The notes under the pieces: model-generated
What the model was told of the DNA's origin: nothing
What the model saw: the letters and a program-made list of their open reading frames with translations, nothing else
The model's database searches: none
Source of the DNA: Bauldia sp.
Lineage (GTDB): Bacteria > Pseudomonadota > Alphaproteobacteria > Rhizobiales > Kaistiaceae
DNA length: 64,000 nucleotides
Assembly (NCBI GenBank): GCA_037200845.1
Contig: JBBCGQ010000001.1
Span: 186,001 to 250,000 of the forward strand
Reading direction: 5' to 3'
Shown here: positions 44,347 through 55,099 of the stretch, piece after piece
Position numbering within the stretch: position 1 is the stretch's first letter
How the letters are laid out: each line of letters begins with the position of its first letter
Position numbers and translations under genes: made by a program

Positions 44347-44384
44347 GCGGGGCGCCGCCGCCTTAAACAAGAGCGGCGCCCCGC
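44347..44384 (+). other. Perfect 12-bp intercistronic hairpin between oppA and oppB
   Basis: GCGGGGCGCCGC (44347-44358) pairs perfectly with GCGGCGCCCCGC (44373-44384) across a 14-base loop, 11 bp after the oppA stop and 18 bp before the oppB start. No U-tract follows. It fits an mRNA stabiliser or partial terminator that raises receptor output. Confidence 0.8.
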
Positions 44385-44402
44385 CTCTCACCAGGGGACG
44401 CG

Positions 44403-45326
44403 ATGCTGCGCTTTGTGCTCCGCAGATTGCTGAGCGCCGTGCCGACGATTTTCATCGTCGTCTCGATCTCCTTCTTCCTGATCCGCTTCGCGCCCGGCGG
44501 CCCGTTCAACGTCGAGCGCGCGCTGCCGCCGCAGATCATGGCGAACCTGATGCGGGCCTATCAGCTCGATCAGCCGCTGGGCGTGCAGTACCTGCACTAT
44601 CTGTGGAACGTGGCGCATCTCGATTTCGGCCCGAGCTACATCTACCGCGACTTCACCGTCACCCAGTTGATCGCGCAGAGCCTTCCCTATTCGCTGGAGC
44701 TCGGTTCCTTCGCCCTCATCATCGCGGTCGTGGGCGGCGTCGGCGTCGGCGTCTTCGCCGCGCTCCGCCAGAACAGCGCCGTCGACTATGGCCTGATGTC
44801 GGTGGCAACCATCGGCCTGACCGTGCCCAACTTCGTCGTCGGCCCGGTGCTGTCGCTTATCTTCGCCGTAATGCTGCGCTGGGCCTCGGCCGGCGGCTGG
44901 GGCAACGGCACCGTCCGCGATCTCATCCTGCCGGTGATCGCGCTGGCGCTGCCGCAACTCGCGATCTTCGCCCGCCTGACGCGCGGCTCGATGATCGAGG
45001 CGCTGCGCACCGACCACGTCCGCACCGCCCGCGCCTACGGCCTGCCGCCGCGCGTCGTGGTCGTCGTCCACGCGCTCCGCGCCGCGCTGCTGCCGGTGGT
45101 GACGTATCTCGGCCCCGCCGCCGCTGCTGTTCTCACCGGCTCGGTCGTCATCGAGACGATCTTCTCCATCCCCGGCGTCGGCCGCTACTTCGTGCTCGGC
45201 GCGCTCAACCGCGACTACACGCTTGTCATGGGCACCGTCGTGCTCATCGCCGTCTTCATCATCGTCTTCAACCTGATCGTCGACCTGCTCTACGCTTACC
45301 TCGACCCGCGGGTCCGCTATGACTGA
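44403..45326 (+). CDS. oppB: Oligopeptide ABC importer permease OppB
   Basis: A 307-residue permease. The N-terminal LRFVLRRLLSAVPTIFIVV helix and RFAPGGPFNVERALPP are classic OppB segments. Six helices and the coupling loop around EALRTDHVRTARAYGLPP are present. It overlaps oppC by 8 bp, which couples their translation. It forms the pore with OppC. Confidence 0.95.
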   Translation: MLRFVLRRLLSAVPTIFIVVSISFFLIRFAPGGPFNVERALPPQIMANLMRAYQLDQPLGVQYLHYLWNVAHLDFGPSYIYRDFTVTQLIAQSLPYSLELGSFALIIAVVGGVGVGVFAALRQNSAVDYGLMSVATIGLTVPNFVVGPVLSLIFAVMLRWASAGGWGNGTVRDLILPVIALALPQLAIFARLTRGSMIEALRTDHVRTARAYGLPPRVVVVVHALRAALLPVVTYLGPAAAAVLTGSVVIETIFSIPGVGRYFVLGALNRDYTLVMGTVVLIAVFIIVFNLIVDLLYAYLDPRVRYD

Positions 45327-46437
45327 CGTCGCCGCACCCGTACCGACGGCCGGCCGCAGCCTGACGCGCCTCGCCTTCGACCGGCTGAGTCGCAACCGCG
45401 CCGCCGTCGCCTCCATCGTCGTGCTGATCGCGATCGCCGCGCTCTACGTCTTCGGCCCCTACTTCACGCCGCACGCCTACGACCAGGTCTTCGAGTCCTA
45501 CGTCCGCACCGCGCCGAGCCTCGAGCCCTACCCGCGCGCCGACACGCTGCAGCAGGTGATGACAGCCGCCGCCCAGCAGGCGCGCGTCACGCTCGCGGGC
45601 TTCAAAGTCGAGGGCCAATCTTTCCAGGCCACCTTCACCTCGCCGACCACGATCGACCCGCGCGTCACCCGCTACGTCGACCGCACCGACGAATTCGACG
45701 CCTCGAGCGTCACCGACACGCGCGACGACGGCCGCACCCTCGTCGTCTCCGGCAGCGTCCACCGCGAATATTTCCCGATGGGCACCGACGGCAACGGCCG
45801 CGATCTCTTCGCCCGCATCATGATCGGCGGCCGCATCTCGCTGACCGTCGGCATCCTCGCCACCTTCGTCAGCCTCCTCATCGGCGTCACCTACGGCGCC
45901 ATCTCCGGCTTCGCCGGCGGCCGCGTCGACAACGTGCTCATGCGCATCGTCGAGATCCTCTACTCGTTGCCCTTCATTTTCCTGGTCATCGTTCTGGTCG
46001 TCTTCTTCGGCCGCAACTTCATCCTCATCTTCGTCGCCATCGGCGCTATCGAGTGGCTCGACATGGCGCGCATTGTCCGCGGCCAGACGCTGTCGCTGAA
46101 GCGGCGCGAATTCATCGCCGCGGCCGAGGCGATGGGCGTCGATGACTGGGCGCAGATCCGCCGCCACATCATCCCCAACACCGTCGGGCCGGTGATCGTC
46201 TTCGTCACCATCCTCGTGCCACGGGTCATCCTTTTGGAAAGTTTCCTCTCCTTCCTCGGCCTCGGCGTGCAGGAGCCGCTGACCAGCCTCGGTGCGCTGA
46301 TCGCCGAAGGCGCCGCCAACATCCAGGCCGCGCCCTGGCTGCTCATCTTCCCGTCGGTCTTCTTCGTTGCGACGCTTTCCGCTCTCAACTTCCTCGGCGA
46401 CGGACTGCGCGACGCCTTCGACCCCCGTGACCGGTAA
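45319..46437 (+). CDS. oppC: Oligopeptide ABC importer permease OppC with periplasmic insertion
   Basis: A 372-residue permease, about 70 residues longer than E. coli OppC. The extra length lies between the first membrane helix (ASIVVLIAIAALYVFG) and the conserved FPMGTDGNGRDLFARI segment, at about residues 50-145, and should face the periplasm. Downstream are the usual five helices and coupling loop RREFIAAAEAMGVDDWAQIR. The insertion may contact the receptor. It is joined to oppB by an 8-bp overlap. Confidence 0.93.
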   Translation: MTDVAAPVPTAGRSLTRLAFDRLSRNRAAVASIVVLIAIAALYVFGPYFTPHAYDQVFESYVRTAPSLEPYPRADTLQQVMTAAAQQARVTLAGFKVEGQSFQATFTSPTTIDPRVTRYVDRTDEFDASSVTDTRDDGRTLVVSGSVHREYFPMGTDGNGRDLFARIMIGGRISLTVGILATFVSLLIGVTYGAISGFAGGRVDNVLMRIVEILYSLPFIFLVIVLVVFFGRNFILIFVAIGAIEWLDMARIVRGQTLSLKRREFIAAAEAMGVDDWAQIRRHIIPNTVGPVIVFVTILVPRVILLESFLSFLGLGVQEPLTSLGALIAEGAANIQAAPWLLIFPSVFFVATLSALNFLGDGLRDAFDPRDR

Positions 46438-46450
46438 GGAGCGAGCGCTG

Positions 46451-48042
<1,592 letters not shown>

Positions 48043-48046
<4 letters not shown>

Positions 48047-48315
48047 AGCACGAGCAGCGCGCCGCCGATCGCGATCAGCGGCCACGCCGCAATCGGGCTG
48101 AACAGCACACGCAGCCAGCGGCTTTCCGGCCGGAACCCCACACCATGCACCAGCGCCGCCGACACGCCGATGAGCAGAAGCGGCAAGGCCGTATGCAGCA
48201 TCGGCGTCATCGTCGTGCCGAGCGCATACGGATAGAGCATCAGCAGCGCGCTGACCGCGAGCCCGACCGCCAGCGACACAAACCGCGCCCACGGACGGTC
48301 CATTGTCGTGCTCAA
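48043..48315 (-). CDS. ybgE: Cyd operon protein YbgE
   Basis: A 90-residue protein with three predicted helices. The C-terminal stretch VHGVGFRPESRW followed by a PLIAIGG helix aligns with E. coli YbgE (IHGVGFRPQK), which is encoded after cydABX there too. The TTG at 48315 overlaps the cydX stop; an ATG at 48303 is an equally possible start. It is the last gene of the cytochrome bd operon. Its function is unknown. Confidence 0.85.
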
Positions 48316-48428
48316 TCGAGATCGCCCCGCGCCGCGCGGTCGCTCTCGTGCACCTCAAGCCACATCGCGTTGAGGATGGCGAAGGCGCAGGCAAAACCGG
48401 CGCCGAGGACCCAGGTGAAGTACCACAT
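48312..48428 (-). CDS. cydX: Cytochrome bd small subunit CydX
   Basis: A 38-residue single-pass membrane peptide. It begins MWYFTWVLGAGFACAF and continues ILNAMWLEVHE, matching the E. coli CydX pattern MWYF...NAMWLE. CydX stabilises the haem groups of CydAB. GGAGACCAAGCC lies just upstream. It sits 12 bp after cydB and directly before ybgE. Confidence 0.93.
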   Translation of the reverse strand: MWYFTWVLGAGFACAFAILNAMWLEVHESDRAARGDLD

Positions 48429-48440
48429 GGCTTGGTCTCC

Positions 48441-49583
48441 TCAGTAGTTGTGCGTGGCGGGATTTTCGACGGACGCGATGGTGACGCGCCCGCGCAGCAC
48501 GCGATAGACCCAGGCCGTGTAGAGCAGTACGACCGGCAGCAGCACGACGGTGCAGAACAGCATGATCAGCAGCGTCAACTGGCTCGACGATGCGTCCCAT
48601 GCCGTGAGGCTCGAGTTCGGATCGAGCGACGACGGCAGCATGAACGGGAACAGCGACAGCCCGGCCGTCGCGATGACGCCGGCGATCGCGACGCCGCTCG
48701 CAACCAGGGCCAGCGCGTAGCTCCGCCCGCCGACGAGCAACGCCGACAGCGGCGCCGCGACGTAGACGACGAGCGGCGCGACCAGCGCCCATGGATGCGT
48801 ACCGTAGTTGTGCAGCCACGCGCCCTTCTCCGTCGCCACCGTCTTCAGCAGCGGATTGGACGGCCCGTCCGCCGCAACGACGCTGGTGATCGTGTAGCCG
48901 TCGAGCCCAAACGCGACCCAAAGACCCGCCAGCGTGAACAGCACCAGCAGCGCCAGCGCGGCATAGCGCGAGTACGCCGCGGCGCGGCTGCCCACCGGCT
49001 CGCCCGCCTTCAGCGCCAGATATGCCCCGCCATGCATCACCAGCATTGCGACGCTGACCAGCCCGGAGAGCAGCGCAAACGGCGTCAGCAGCCCGAACAG
49101 GTTGCCCTCGTAGGCCATGCGCATCGTATCGTCGAAGCGGAACGGCGCGCCGAGGAACAGATTGCCGAACGCGACGCCGAAGATCAGCGACGGCACGAGC
49201 CCACCGACGAACAGCGCCCAGTCCCAAAACCCGCGCCAGCGCGCATCGCCGAGCTTGGAGCGATACTTGAAGCCGACCGGCCGCAGAATCAGCGATAGCA
49301 GCACCAGGAACATCGCGAAGTAGAAGCCGGAGAACGCGACCGCGTAGATCATCGGCCACGCCGCGAAGATCGCGCCGGCGCCGAGGATCAGCCAAACCTG
49401 GTTGCCCTCCCAAACCGGCCCGATCGTGTTGATGGCGACGCGCCGCTCGCTGTCGGTGCGCCCGACGAAGGGCAGCAGCATCGCCGTGCCGAGATCGAAG
49501 CCGTCGGTGACGGCGAAGCCGATGAGCAGCACGCCGAGCAGCAGCCACCAGATGAGCCGCAGGGTTTCGTAGTCGAGCAGCAT
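48441..49583 (-). CDS. cydB: Cytochrome bd ubiquinol oxidase subunit II (CydB)
   Basis: A 380-residue, eight-or-more-helix inner-membrane subunit. The N-terminal [31 protein letters not shown] and [19 protein letters not shown] carry the quinol oxidase family marks, including the GFDLG turn. It pairs with CydA, 9 bp upstream, to make the high-affinity terminal oxidase for low oxygen. Confidence 0.96.
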   Translation of the reverse strand: MLLDYETLRLIWWLLLGVLLIGFAVTDGFDLGTAMLLPFVGRTDSERRVAINTIGPVWEGNQVWLILGAGAIFAAWPMIYAVAFSGFYFAMFLVLLSLILRPVGFKYRSKLGDARWRGFWDWALFVGGLVPSLIFGVAFGNLFLGAPFRFDDTMRMAYEGNLFGLLTPFALLSGLVSVAMLVMHGGAYLALKAGEPVGSRAAAYSRYAALALLVLFTLAGLWVAFGLDGYTITSVVAADGPSNPLLKTVATEKGAWLHNYGTHPWALVAPLVVYVAAPLSALLVGGRSYALALVASGVAIAGVIATAGLSLFPFMLPSSLDPNSSLTAWDASSSQLTLLIMLFCTVVLLPVVLLYTAWVYRVLRGRVTIASVENPATHNY

Positions 49584-49592
49584 GATCGCCTC

Positions 49593-51155
49593 CTACTCCG
49601 CCGGAACCATGGAAGGCACGGGCTCCGAGCCCGCCGCCTCGCCCGGCCCCTGCCGGATCGCCTTCAGCATCAGGTAAACGTCGACGATCGCCAGCGTCGT
49701 GTAGAAGACGATGAACCCGATCAGCGTCGTCGCGACGTTGCCCGCCGAGATCGAAGACACCGCCAGGAACGTCGGCAGCACGCCTTCGATCACCCACGGC
49801 TGCCGCCCGACCTCGGCGACGAACCAGCCAAGCTCCGCCGCGATCCACGGCGCCGGCAGCGTGACGAGCGCCACCCACAGGAACCAGCGGTACTTGGTCA
49901 GGTGCCGCCGCGCCGATAGCCAGAAGGCGAAGGCGAACAGCGCGATGAAATAGAAGCCGAGCCCAACCATGATGCGGAACGACCAGAACAGCGGCGACAC
50001 CGCCGGGACCGTGTTCCACGCCGCCGCGGTTATCTCCGCCGACGTCGCGTTGAGGATATCCGGCCGGATTTTCTTGAGCAGCAGCGCGTAGCCGAGATCG
50101 TTGGCATGCAGCGCAATGTTGGAGCGCGCCGTCGTGTCAGTGCGGTCGACCTTCAGTTTCTCCAGCCCATCGTAGGCGACGAGTCCGAGCTTGATCCGCG
50201 TCTCGGCGTTGGCGACGAGATCGACGATGCCCGGCACCTCGGTGTTGATCGACCGCGTCGTGATCAGCCCGAGCAGCCACGGCACCTTGATCGCAAAATC
50301 CGTGCGGTGCTCCTGCATGTTGGGAATACCAACGAGCGTGAACGGCGCCGGCGCGGGCTCGGTCTCCCACATCGACTCGATCGCAGCGATCTTCATCTTC
50401 TGGTTTTCCGTCGCGGTGTAGCCGCTCTCGTCGCCGAGCACGACCACCGACAGCGCCGACGCAAGGCCGAAGCTGGCCGCCACGGTCATCGACCGCTTGG
50501 CGATCGCGACATGCTTGCCGCGCAGCAGGAACCACGCCGAGATGGCGAGCACGAACACCGAGCCGGTGACATAGCCGGCGCTCACCGTATGGACGAACTT
50601 GTCCTGCGCCACGGGATTGAAGATCACGTCACCGAAGTTGGTGACCTCCATGCGCATCGTGTCCGGATTGAAGCGCGCTCCGACCGGGTGCTGCATCCAG
50701 CCGTTGGCGATCAGGATCCACAGCGCCGAGAGGTTCGAGCCGAGCGCCACCAGCCAGGTCACCGCAAGATGCGATACCCGCGAAAGCTTGTCCCAGCCGA
50801 AGAAAAACAGGCCGATAAACGTCGCCTCGAGGAAGAAGGCCATCAGCCCCTCGATGGCGAGCGGTGCGCCGAACACGTCGCCGACGTAGTGGCTGTAGTA
50901 GGCCCAGTTGGTGCCGAACTGGAACTCCATGGTGATGCCGGTGGCGACGCCCATGGCAAAGTTGATGCCGAACAGCACGCCCCAGAACTTCGTCATCTGT
51001 TTCCAGATTTCGCGTCCCGTCATGACGTAGACGCTTTCCATGATGCCGAGCAGCAGCGCCAGCCCGAGCGTCAGCGGTACGAACAGGAAGTGGTACATCG
51101 CGGTGAGACCGAACTGCACGCGCGACAGCGTGACGATGTCCATCATCTCGTTCAT
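49593..51155 (-). CDS. cydA: Cytochrome bd ubiquinol oxidase subunit I (CydA)
   Basis: A 520-residue haem-bearing subunit, nearly the length of E. coli CydA, so it is the long Q-loop type. Haem-ligand and quinol-loop features are visible: the histidine in YHFLFVPLTLG, the QKMKIAAIE stretch of the Q-loop, and GWFVAEVGRQPWVIEGVLPT near the C-terminus. It reduces oxygen at very low concentration without pumping protons. The ATG overlaps the stop of the small CydP-like gene by 4 bp. Confidence 0.97.
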   Translation of the reverse strand: MNEMMDIVTLSRVQFGLTAMYHFLFVPLTLGLALLLGIMESVYVMTGREIWKQMTKFWGVLFGINFAMGVATGITMEFQFGTNWAYYSHYVGDVFGAPLAIEGLMAFFLEATFIGLFFFGWDKLSRVSHLAVTWLVALGSNLSALWILIANGWMQHPVGARFNPDTMRMEVTNFGDVIFNPVAQDKFVHTVSAGYVTGSVFVLAISAWFLLRGKHVAIAKRSMTVAASFGLASALSVVVLGDESGYTATENQKMKIAAIESMWETEPAPAPFTLVGIPNMQEHRTDFAIKVPWLLGLITTRSINTEVPGIVDLVANAETRIKLGLVAYDGLEKLKVDRTDTTARSNIALHANDLGYALLLKKIRPDILNATSAEITAAAWNTVPAVSPLFWSFRIMVGLGFYFIALFAFAFWLSARRHLTKYRWFLWVALVTLPAPWIAAELGWFVAEVGRQPWVIEGVLPTFLAVSSISAGNVATTLIGFIVFYTTLAIVDVYLMLKAIRQGPGEAAGSEPVPSMVPAE

Positions 51156-51316
51156 GGGGCGGTGTCCTGATTGACGGTGAGGCGTGCATCGACCGCGGCG
51201 GCATCGACGACCGGGCGCTGGCTGGGACCGAAGACGAACAGAGCGGCAGCGATCACGATCACGGTTTTGACGACGAGCACGACGGTGACGTCGCGTGCCA
51301 GCGGGTTCTTGAACAT
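51152..51316 (-). CDS. CydP-like small membrane subunit of cytochrome bd
   Basis: A 54-residue protein with one central helix (DVTVVLVVKTVIVIAAALFVFG) after a short basic N-terminus, resembling the CydP small subunits encoded before cydA in other proteobacteria. GAGGGA precedes the ATG at 51316, and its stop overlaps the cydA start by 4 bp. The family assignment is from size, helix pattern and place; the residues are too few for certainty. A FixK-like box lies 37 bp upstream. Confidence 0.75.
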   Translation of the reverse strand: MFKNPLARDVTVVLVVKTVIVIAAALFVFGPSQRPVVDAAAVDARLTVNQDTAP

Positions 51317-51352
51317 CGGGTCCCTCGCTACGCTCTCGCGGTGACGACCGCT

Positions 51353-51366
51353 TTGATCTGGATCAG
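51353..51366 (-). promoter_or_regulatory. FixK/FNR-like box TTGAT-CTGG-ATCAG before the cyd operon
   Basis: The plus strand reads TTGATCTGGATCAG, one mismatch from the palindromic FixK/FNR consensus TTGAT-N4-ATCAA. The box centre is 43.5 bp before the cydP-like start. A class II site 41.5 bp before transcription would leave almost no leader, so either the message is leaderless or the true position differs. It lies in the 60-bp gap after fixJ. Confidence 0.6.
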
Positions 51367-51375
51367 AATCAACGC

Positions 51376-51984
51376 TTAACCGGCGGCGACCATTGCCATG
51401 CGTACCAGTTCCGACAAACTCCCCGCCTGCATCTTGGTCATGACGTTGGCGCGGTAGATCTCCACCGTCCGCGGGCTGATGCCGAGATCGAACGCGATCG
51501 TCTTGTTGGGTTGGCCGGCGACCAGCCCGTCGAGCACCTGCTTCTCCCGCGCCGATAGCGTCGCGATCAGCGACCGCACCCGCGCCTGCTGCGACTCCCG
51601 CTCGCCGTCGTGTCTCTGCCGTCCGAGCGCCGCACGGATAGCCGCCAGCAGACTGTCCTCGTCGAACGGCTTCTCTAGGAAATCCGCGGCCCCCAGCTTC
51701 ATCGCCTCGACCGCCAGCGGCACGTCGGCATGGCCCGTGACCACGATCACCGGCAACTTGAAACCATCGTCGTTGAGCCGCTGCAGAAGCTCCAGCCCGG
51801 TCATCTCCGGCATGCGGATGTCGGTCACGACGCACCCCGCCGCGTCCTTCGTCAGCGCGCCGAGAAACGCCGTCGCCGAAGCATAGGTCGCCGCCGGAAT
51901 CTTCACCGACGACAGCAGGAACGACAGCGAGTCGCGCACCGCATCGTCGTCGTCGATGATGTGCACCATCGCGTCAGACGACAT
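51376..51984 (-). CDS. fixJ: Two-component response regulator FixJ
   Basis: A 202-residue regulator from the ATG at 51984, which has GAGGAGG six bases before it and overlaps fixL by 11 bp. The receiver domain has acidic residues in [13 protein letters not shown], the phospho-acceptor D55 ([12 protein letters not shown]) and the KP motif EKPFDED. A LuxR-type helix-turn-helix ([33 protein letters not shown]) completes it. Together with FixL it forms the oxygen relay that in rhizobia activates fixK. Confidence 0.93.
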   Translation of the reverse strand: MSSDAMVHIIDDDDAVRDSLSFLLSSVKIPAATYASATAFLGALTKDAAGCVVTDIRMPEMTGLELLQRLNDDGFKLPVIVVTGHADVPLAVEAMKLGAADFLEKPFDEDSLLAAIRAALGRQRHDGERESQQARVRSLIATLSAREKQVLDGLVAGQPNKTIAFDLGISPRTVEIYRANVMTKMQAGSLSELVRMAMVAAG

Positions 51985-53479
51985 CGGCGGCCTCCTCACG
52001 CTTTACCGCGCGGAGCGTGAATCGGAACACGGTGCCGCCGCCGGTGTTCTTCTCCGCCCAGATGCGGCCGCCGTGCGCATCGACGATGGTGCGCGAGATC
52101 GACAGGCCGACTCCCATGCCGTGCCGCTTGGTCGTGACGAACGGCTGGAACAGTTGCCGCGTGACCTCGTCGGCCAGTCCCGGCCCGGTGTCGGCGACCG
52201 CGATCTCAACCGTGCCGTCGTCGCGCGCCGAGGTCGCGAGCGTCAGCTCGCGCCGCGGCGACTCGGCCATCGCCTCGATCGCGTTGCGCATCAGGTTGAG
52301 CAGCACCTGCTGCACCTGAACGCGATCGCAGAGCACGAGATCCGCCGCCGGATCGAACAGGAAGCGCACGCGCACGTCGCGCTCCTTGGAGCCGACCAAT
52401 GCCAGCGCGCTCGCCTCCTCGATCACCTTGGGCAGGCTTTCGACGCGCCGCTCGCTCTCGCCGCGCGAGACGAAATCGCGCAGCCGCCGGATGATCTCCC
52501 CGGCGCGCAACGCCTGATCCGTCGCCTTGTCCATCGCATCGCGCACCGGCGCGACGGCGTCGTTGCCCTCCAGTAAGCGTCGGGAACCTTTGAGATAATT
52601 GGCGATTGCCGACAGCGGCTGGTTGAGTTCATGGGCCAGCGTCGAGGCCATCTCGCCCATCGCCGTCAGCCGCGAGATGTGGACGAGCTCCGACTGCAAT
52701 TCCTGCAGCCGCGCCTCCGTCACCTGCCGCTCCGACAAGTCGCGCACGAAGCCGGTGAAGAAGCGCTGGTCGTTGGAATGCATCTCGCCGACCGACAGCT
52801 CCATGGGGAACGTCGAGCCGTCCTTGCGCTCGCCGACGACGACGCGGCCGATGCCGATGATGCGCCGCTCGCCGGTCGTGAGGTAGCGCACGAGGTAGCC
52901 GTCGTGATCGCCGCGATAGGGTTGCGGCATCAGCATCCGCACGTTCCTGCCGATCGCCTCGGCCGGCGCATAACCGAACAGCCGCTCCGCCGCCTTGCTG
53001 AACGACGACATCGTGCCGTGCTCGTCGATGACGATCATTGCGTCGGGCACCGTGTCGAGGATCGAGCGGAGGTGCGCCTCGCGCGCGACGAGGTCGAGCG
53101 TCCGCGCTTCCGCCTCGCGCCGGCTGCGCTGCAGCCGGTCGCCGAACCACGCGAGGCCGAGGCCGACCGAGACGAACGCGAGACTCGACACGACCTCGGG
53201 CAGCGTCGACCAGCCGGAACCCGAATCGACGACCGCCGAGCCGGCAAGTCCCAGCACGATCGCGAACAGCCCGGGCCCGAGACCGCCGAGCATCGAAGCC
53301 GCCAGCAGCGCCGGCACGAACAGAATGAGCAGCGGCCGCCCTTCCAGGAACGGGCGGAGCGCGACGGCGACGCCCAGCGTGACGGCCACCGCGGCGACCG
53401 CCGCAAGGTATCCGTCGAGCCCCTCCGAGCCGATCCGGAATCGCGCCAACCTGTTCATCCTCAAGGCTTTTTCGCCCAT
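51974..53479 (-). CDS. fixL: Oxygen-sensing histidine kinase FixL
   Basis: A 501-residue sensor with about four N-terminal helices (residues 20-115), a haem PAS domain (about 135-250) and a HisKA/HATPase core. H192 in GDHDGY aligns with the haem ligand His200 of Bradyrhizobium FixL, and R212 in IGIGR with Arg220, the residue that senses oxygen. The phospho-acceptor is H283 in LAHELNQPL, and the nucleotide-binding motif [18 protein letters not shown] is intact. Most of the PAS and kinase sequence is close to known FixL. It is therefore a haem oxygen sensor rather than a generic kinase. Confidence 0.94.
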   Translation of the reverse strand: MGEKALRMNRLARFRIGSEGLDGYLAAVAAVAVTLGVAVALRPFLEGRPLLILFVPALLAASMLGGLGPGLFAIVLGLAGSAVVDSGSGWSTLPEVVSSLAFVSVGLGLAWFGDRLQRSRREAEARTLDLVAREAHLRSILDTVPDAMIVIDEHGTMSSFSKAAERLFGYAPAEAIGRNVRMLMPQPYRGDHDGYLVRYLTTGERRIIGIGRVVVGERKDGSTFPMELSVGEMHSNDQRFFTGFVRDLSERQVTEARLQELQSELVHISRLTAMGEMASTLAHELNQPLSAIANYLKGSRRLLEGNDAVAPVRDAMDKATDQALRAGEIIRRLRDFVSRGESERRVESLPKVIEEASALALVGSKERDVRVRFLFDPAADLVLCDRVQVQQVLLNLMRNAIEAMAESPRRELTLATSARDDGTVEIAVADTGPGLADEVTRQLFQPFVTTKRHGMGVGLSISRTIVDAHGGRIWAEKNTGGGTVFRFTLRAVKREEAADVV

Positions 53480-53525
53480 TGCCTAGTCGGGGAGCCCGCC
53501 GCGTGCACCTCAGGAGAATCCCGTA

Positions 53526-53548
53526 GGGAGATTACCTGAATTTCTCCC
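53526..53548 (+). promoter_or_regulatory. Inverted repeat GGGAGA-N11-TCTCCC in front of fixK
   Basis: Perfect 6-bp arms at 53526-53531 and 53543-53548, about 50-70 bp before the fixK start. By position it could belong to the FixJ-activated promoter of fixK, although FixJ sites are not always palindromic. No FixK box was seen in this gap. Confidence 0.35.
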
Positions 53549-53594
53549 CGCCAGGCGCGCCGCTACCTCTGATGCACCACAACGGGAGACGGCC

Positions 53595-54257
53595 ATGCTG
53601 CACCAGAACATCACCGCCCACGGAGCGACGCCGCTGCCGGTGGCATCCGGCGGCCTAGCTACCGCCTTCGCCTTGCGCGCCGCGCCCATCGCCTTCGCCC
53701 GCAACGCCGAGATCTACGGCGAGGACGAGCCGGCCGAATATTTCTACGAGGTCGTGACCGGCGCGGTACGCACCTACAAGGTGCTGAACGACGGCCGCCG
53801 CCAGATCGGCGCCTTCCATCTTCCCGGCGACATCTTCGGCCTCGAGGCCGGCGCCGCGCACGGCTTCAGCGCCGAGGCCGTGGTCGACTCGGTCGTCCGC
53901 GTCGCCAAGCGCACCGGCATCGTCGCGCTCGCCGCGACCGACGCCAGCGTCGCCGCCGATCTCTGGGCGGCGACCGCGCGCAGCCTGCGCGGCGCGCAGC
54001 AGCACATGCTGCTGCTCGGCCGCAAGAATGCCGAGGAGCGCGTCGCGAGTTTCCTGCTGGCGATGGCCGGCGCTTCCGGCGGCGAGATCATCGAACTGCC
54101 AATGTCGCGCCAGGACATCGCCGATTATCTCGGCCTCACCATCGAGACGGTGTCCCGCACCCTCACCCACCTCGAGGCACAGTCGGCCATCGCCTTGCCG
54201 AGCGCGCGCCGGATCGTAGTTAAGAACCGCGCCGGCCTGCAACGCCTCGACGCCTGA
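53595..54257 (+). CDS. fixK: CRP/FNR-family regulator FixK
   Basis: A 220-residue regulator. The cyclic-nucleotide-like domain has RNAEIYGEDEPAEYFYEVVTGAVRT and RRQIGAFHLPGDIFGLE, closely like rhizobial FixK. The DNA-reading helix is ETVSRTLTHLE, with the E-SR contact residues that recognise TTGAT half-sites. It lacks the N-terminal cysteine cluster of FNR, so it does not sense oxygen itself. It diverges from fixL and leads an operon with the universal stress protein. Confidence 0.92.
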   Translation: MLHQNITAHGATPLPVASGGLATAFALRAAPIAFARNAEIYGEDEPAEYFYEVVTGAVRTYKVLNDGRRQIGAFHLPGDIFGLEAGAAHGFSAEAVVDSVVRVAKRTGIVALAATDASVAADLWAATARSLRGAQQHMLLLGRKNAEERVASFLLAMAGASGGEIIELPMSRQDIADYLGLTIETVSRTLTHLEAQSAIALPSARRIVVKNRAGLQRLDA

Positions 54258-54268
54258 AGGGAAACATC

Positions 54269-55099
54269 ATGTACCGCACCATCCTCGTCCATGCCGACAA
54301 CGTCCGCGACTCGACCCCGCGCATCGCGCTCGCCGCCGATCTCGCCCGCCGCTTCAACGCAACCCTGATCGGCGTCACCGCCGGCCTGCCGCGCCTGCCG
54401 ATCGAAATTTACGACGCCGGCCTCGGCACGGTCGCCGTCGGTCCCGACTACACCGAGCAGGACCGCAAGCAGCTTGAGGCCGAATTCTCCAAGGCCGAGG
54501 CGACCTTCGATCGCACCACCAAGGGCGCCGGGCTGGAGACGAGCTGGCGCGCCACCTTCGGCCCACCGTCAGAGGCCATCGTCGCTGCCGCCATCGCCGC
54601 CGATCTCGTCGTCGTCGGCCCGGGCGACCGTTCGCTGCTGGGTGACCTCAGCGTCGCCTCCGCCGCCGACGTAGTGCTGCGCTCCGGCCGCCCGGTGCTG
54701 GTCGTGCCGGACAACGTCCAGCAGGCCGCGGCAAAGACCGTCGTCGTCGCGTGGAAGAACACGACCGAGGCCCAGCGCGCCATCGCCGACGCGCTGCCCT
54801 TCATGAAGGACGCCGAGAGCGTCGTGCTCGCGGCGATCAGCGAAGGCGGCGAGCGTCCGCCGAACCTGCCCGATGCGGTCGCCTTCCTGCTCCGCCACGG
54901 CATCGCCGCCAAGTCCGAGCTGATCGACCCGAAGGGCGCCGCGATCGGCGACGTGCTGCTCGATTTCGCCCGCCGCGCGCAGGCCGATCTCGTCGTCGCC
55001 GGAGCCTACGGCCATAGCCGCTTCCGCGAATGGGTCTTCGGCGGCGTCACCCGCGCCCTGCTGATGCGCTCGACCGTGCCGGTGCTGTTCAGTCACTGA
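54269..55099 (+). CDS. Universal stress protein, tandem UspA domains
   Basis: A 276-residue protein with two UspA domains. The second ends with the nucleotide-binding G-2x-G-9x-G(S/T)-type motif GAYGHSRFREWVFGGVT, whereas the first has the degenerate VVGPGDRSLLG. It begins 11 bp after fixK, with GAAGGGAAAC before the ATG. Tandem Usp proteins help cells survive oxygen limitation in many proteobacteria, which fits the fixK neighbour. The end overlaps the convergent DUF998 gene by 7 bp. Confidence 0.92.
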   Translation: MYRTILVHADNVRDSTPRIALAADLARRFNATLIGVTAGLPRLPIEIYDAGLGTVAVGPDYTEQDRKQLEAEFSKAEATFDRTTKGAGLETSWRATFGPPSEAIVAAAIAADLVVVGPGDRSLLGDLSVASAADVVLRSGRPVLVVPDNVQQAAAKTVVVAWKNTTEAQRAIADALPFMKDAESVVLAAISEGGERPPNLPDAVAFLLRHGIAAKSELIDPKGAAIGDVLLDFARRAQADLVVAGAYGHSRFREWVFGGVTRALLMRSTVPVLFSH

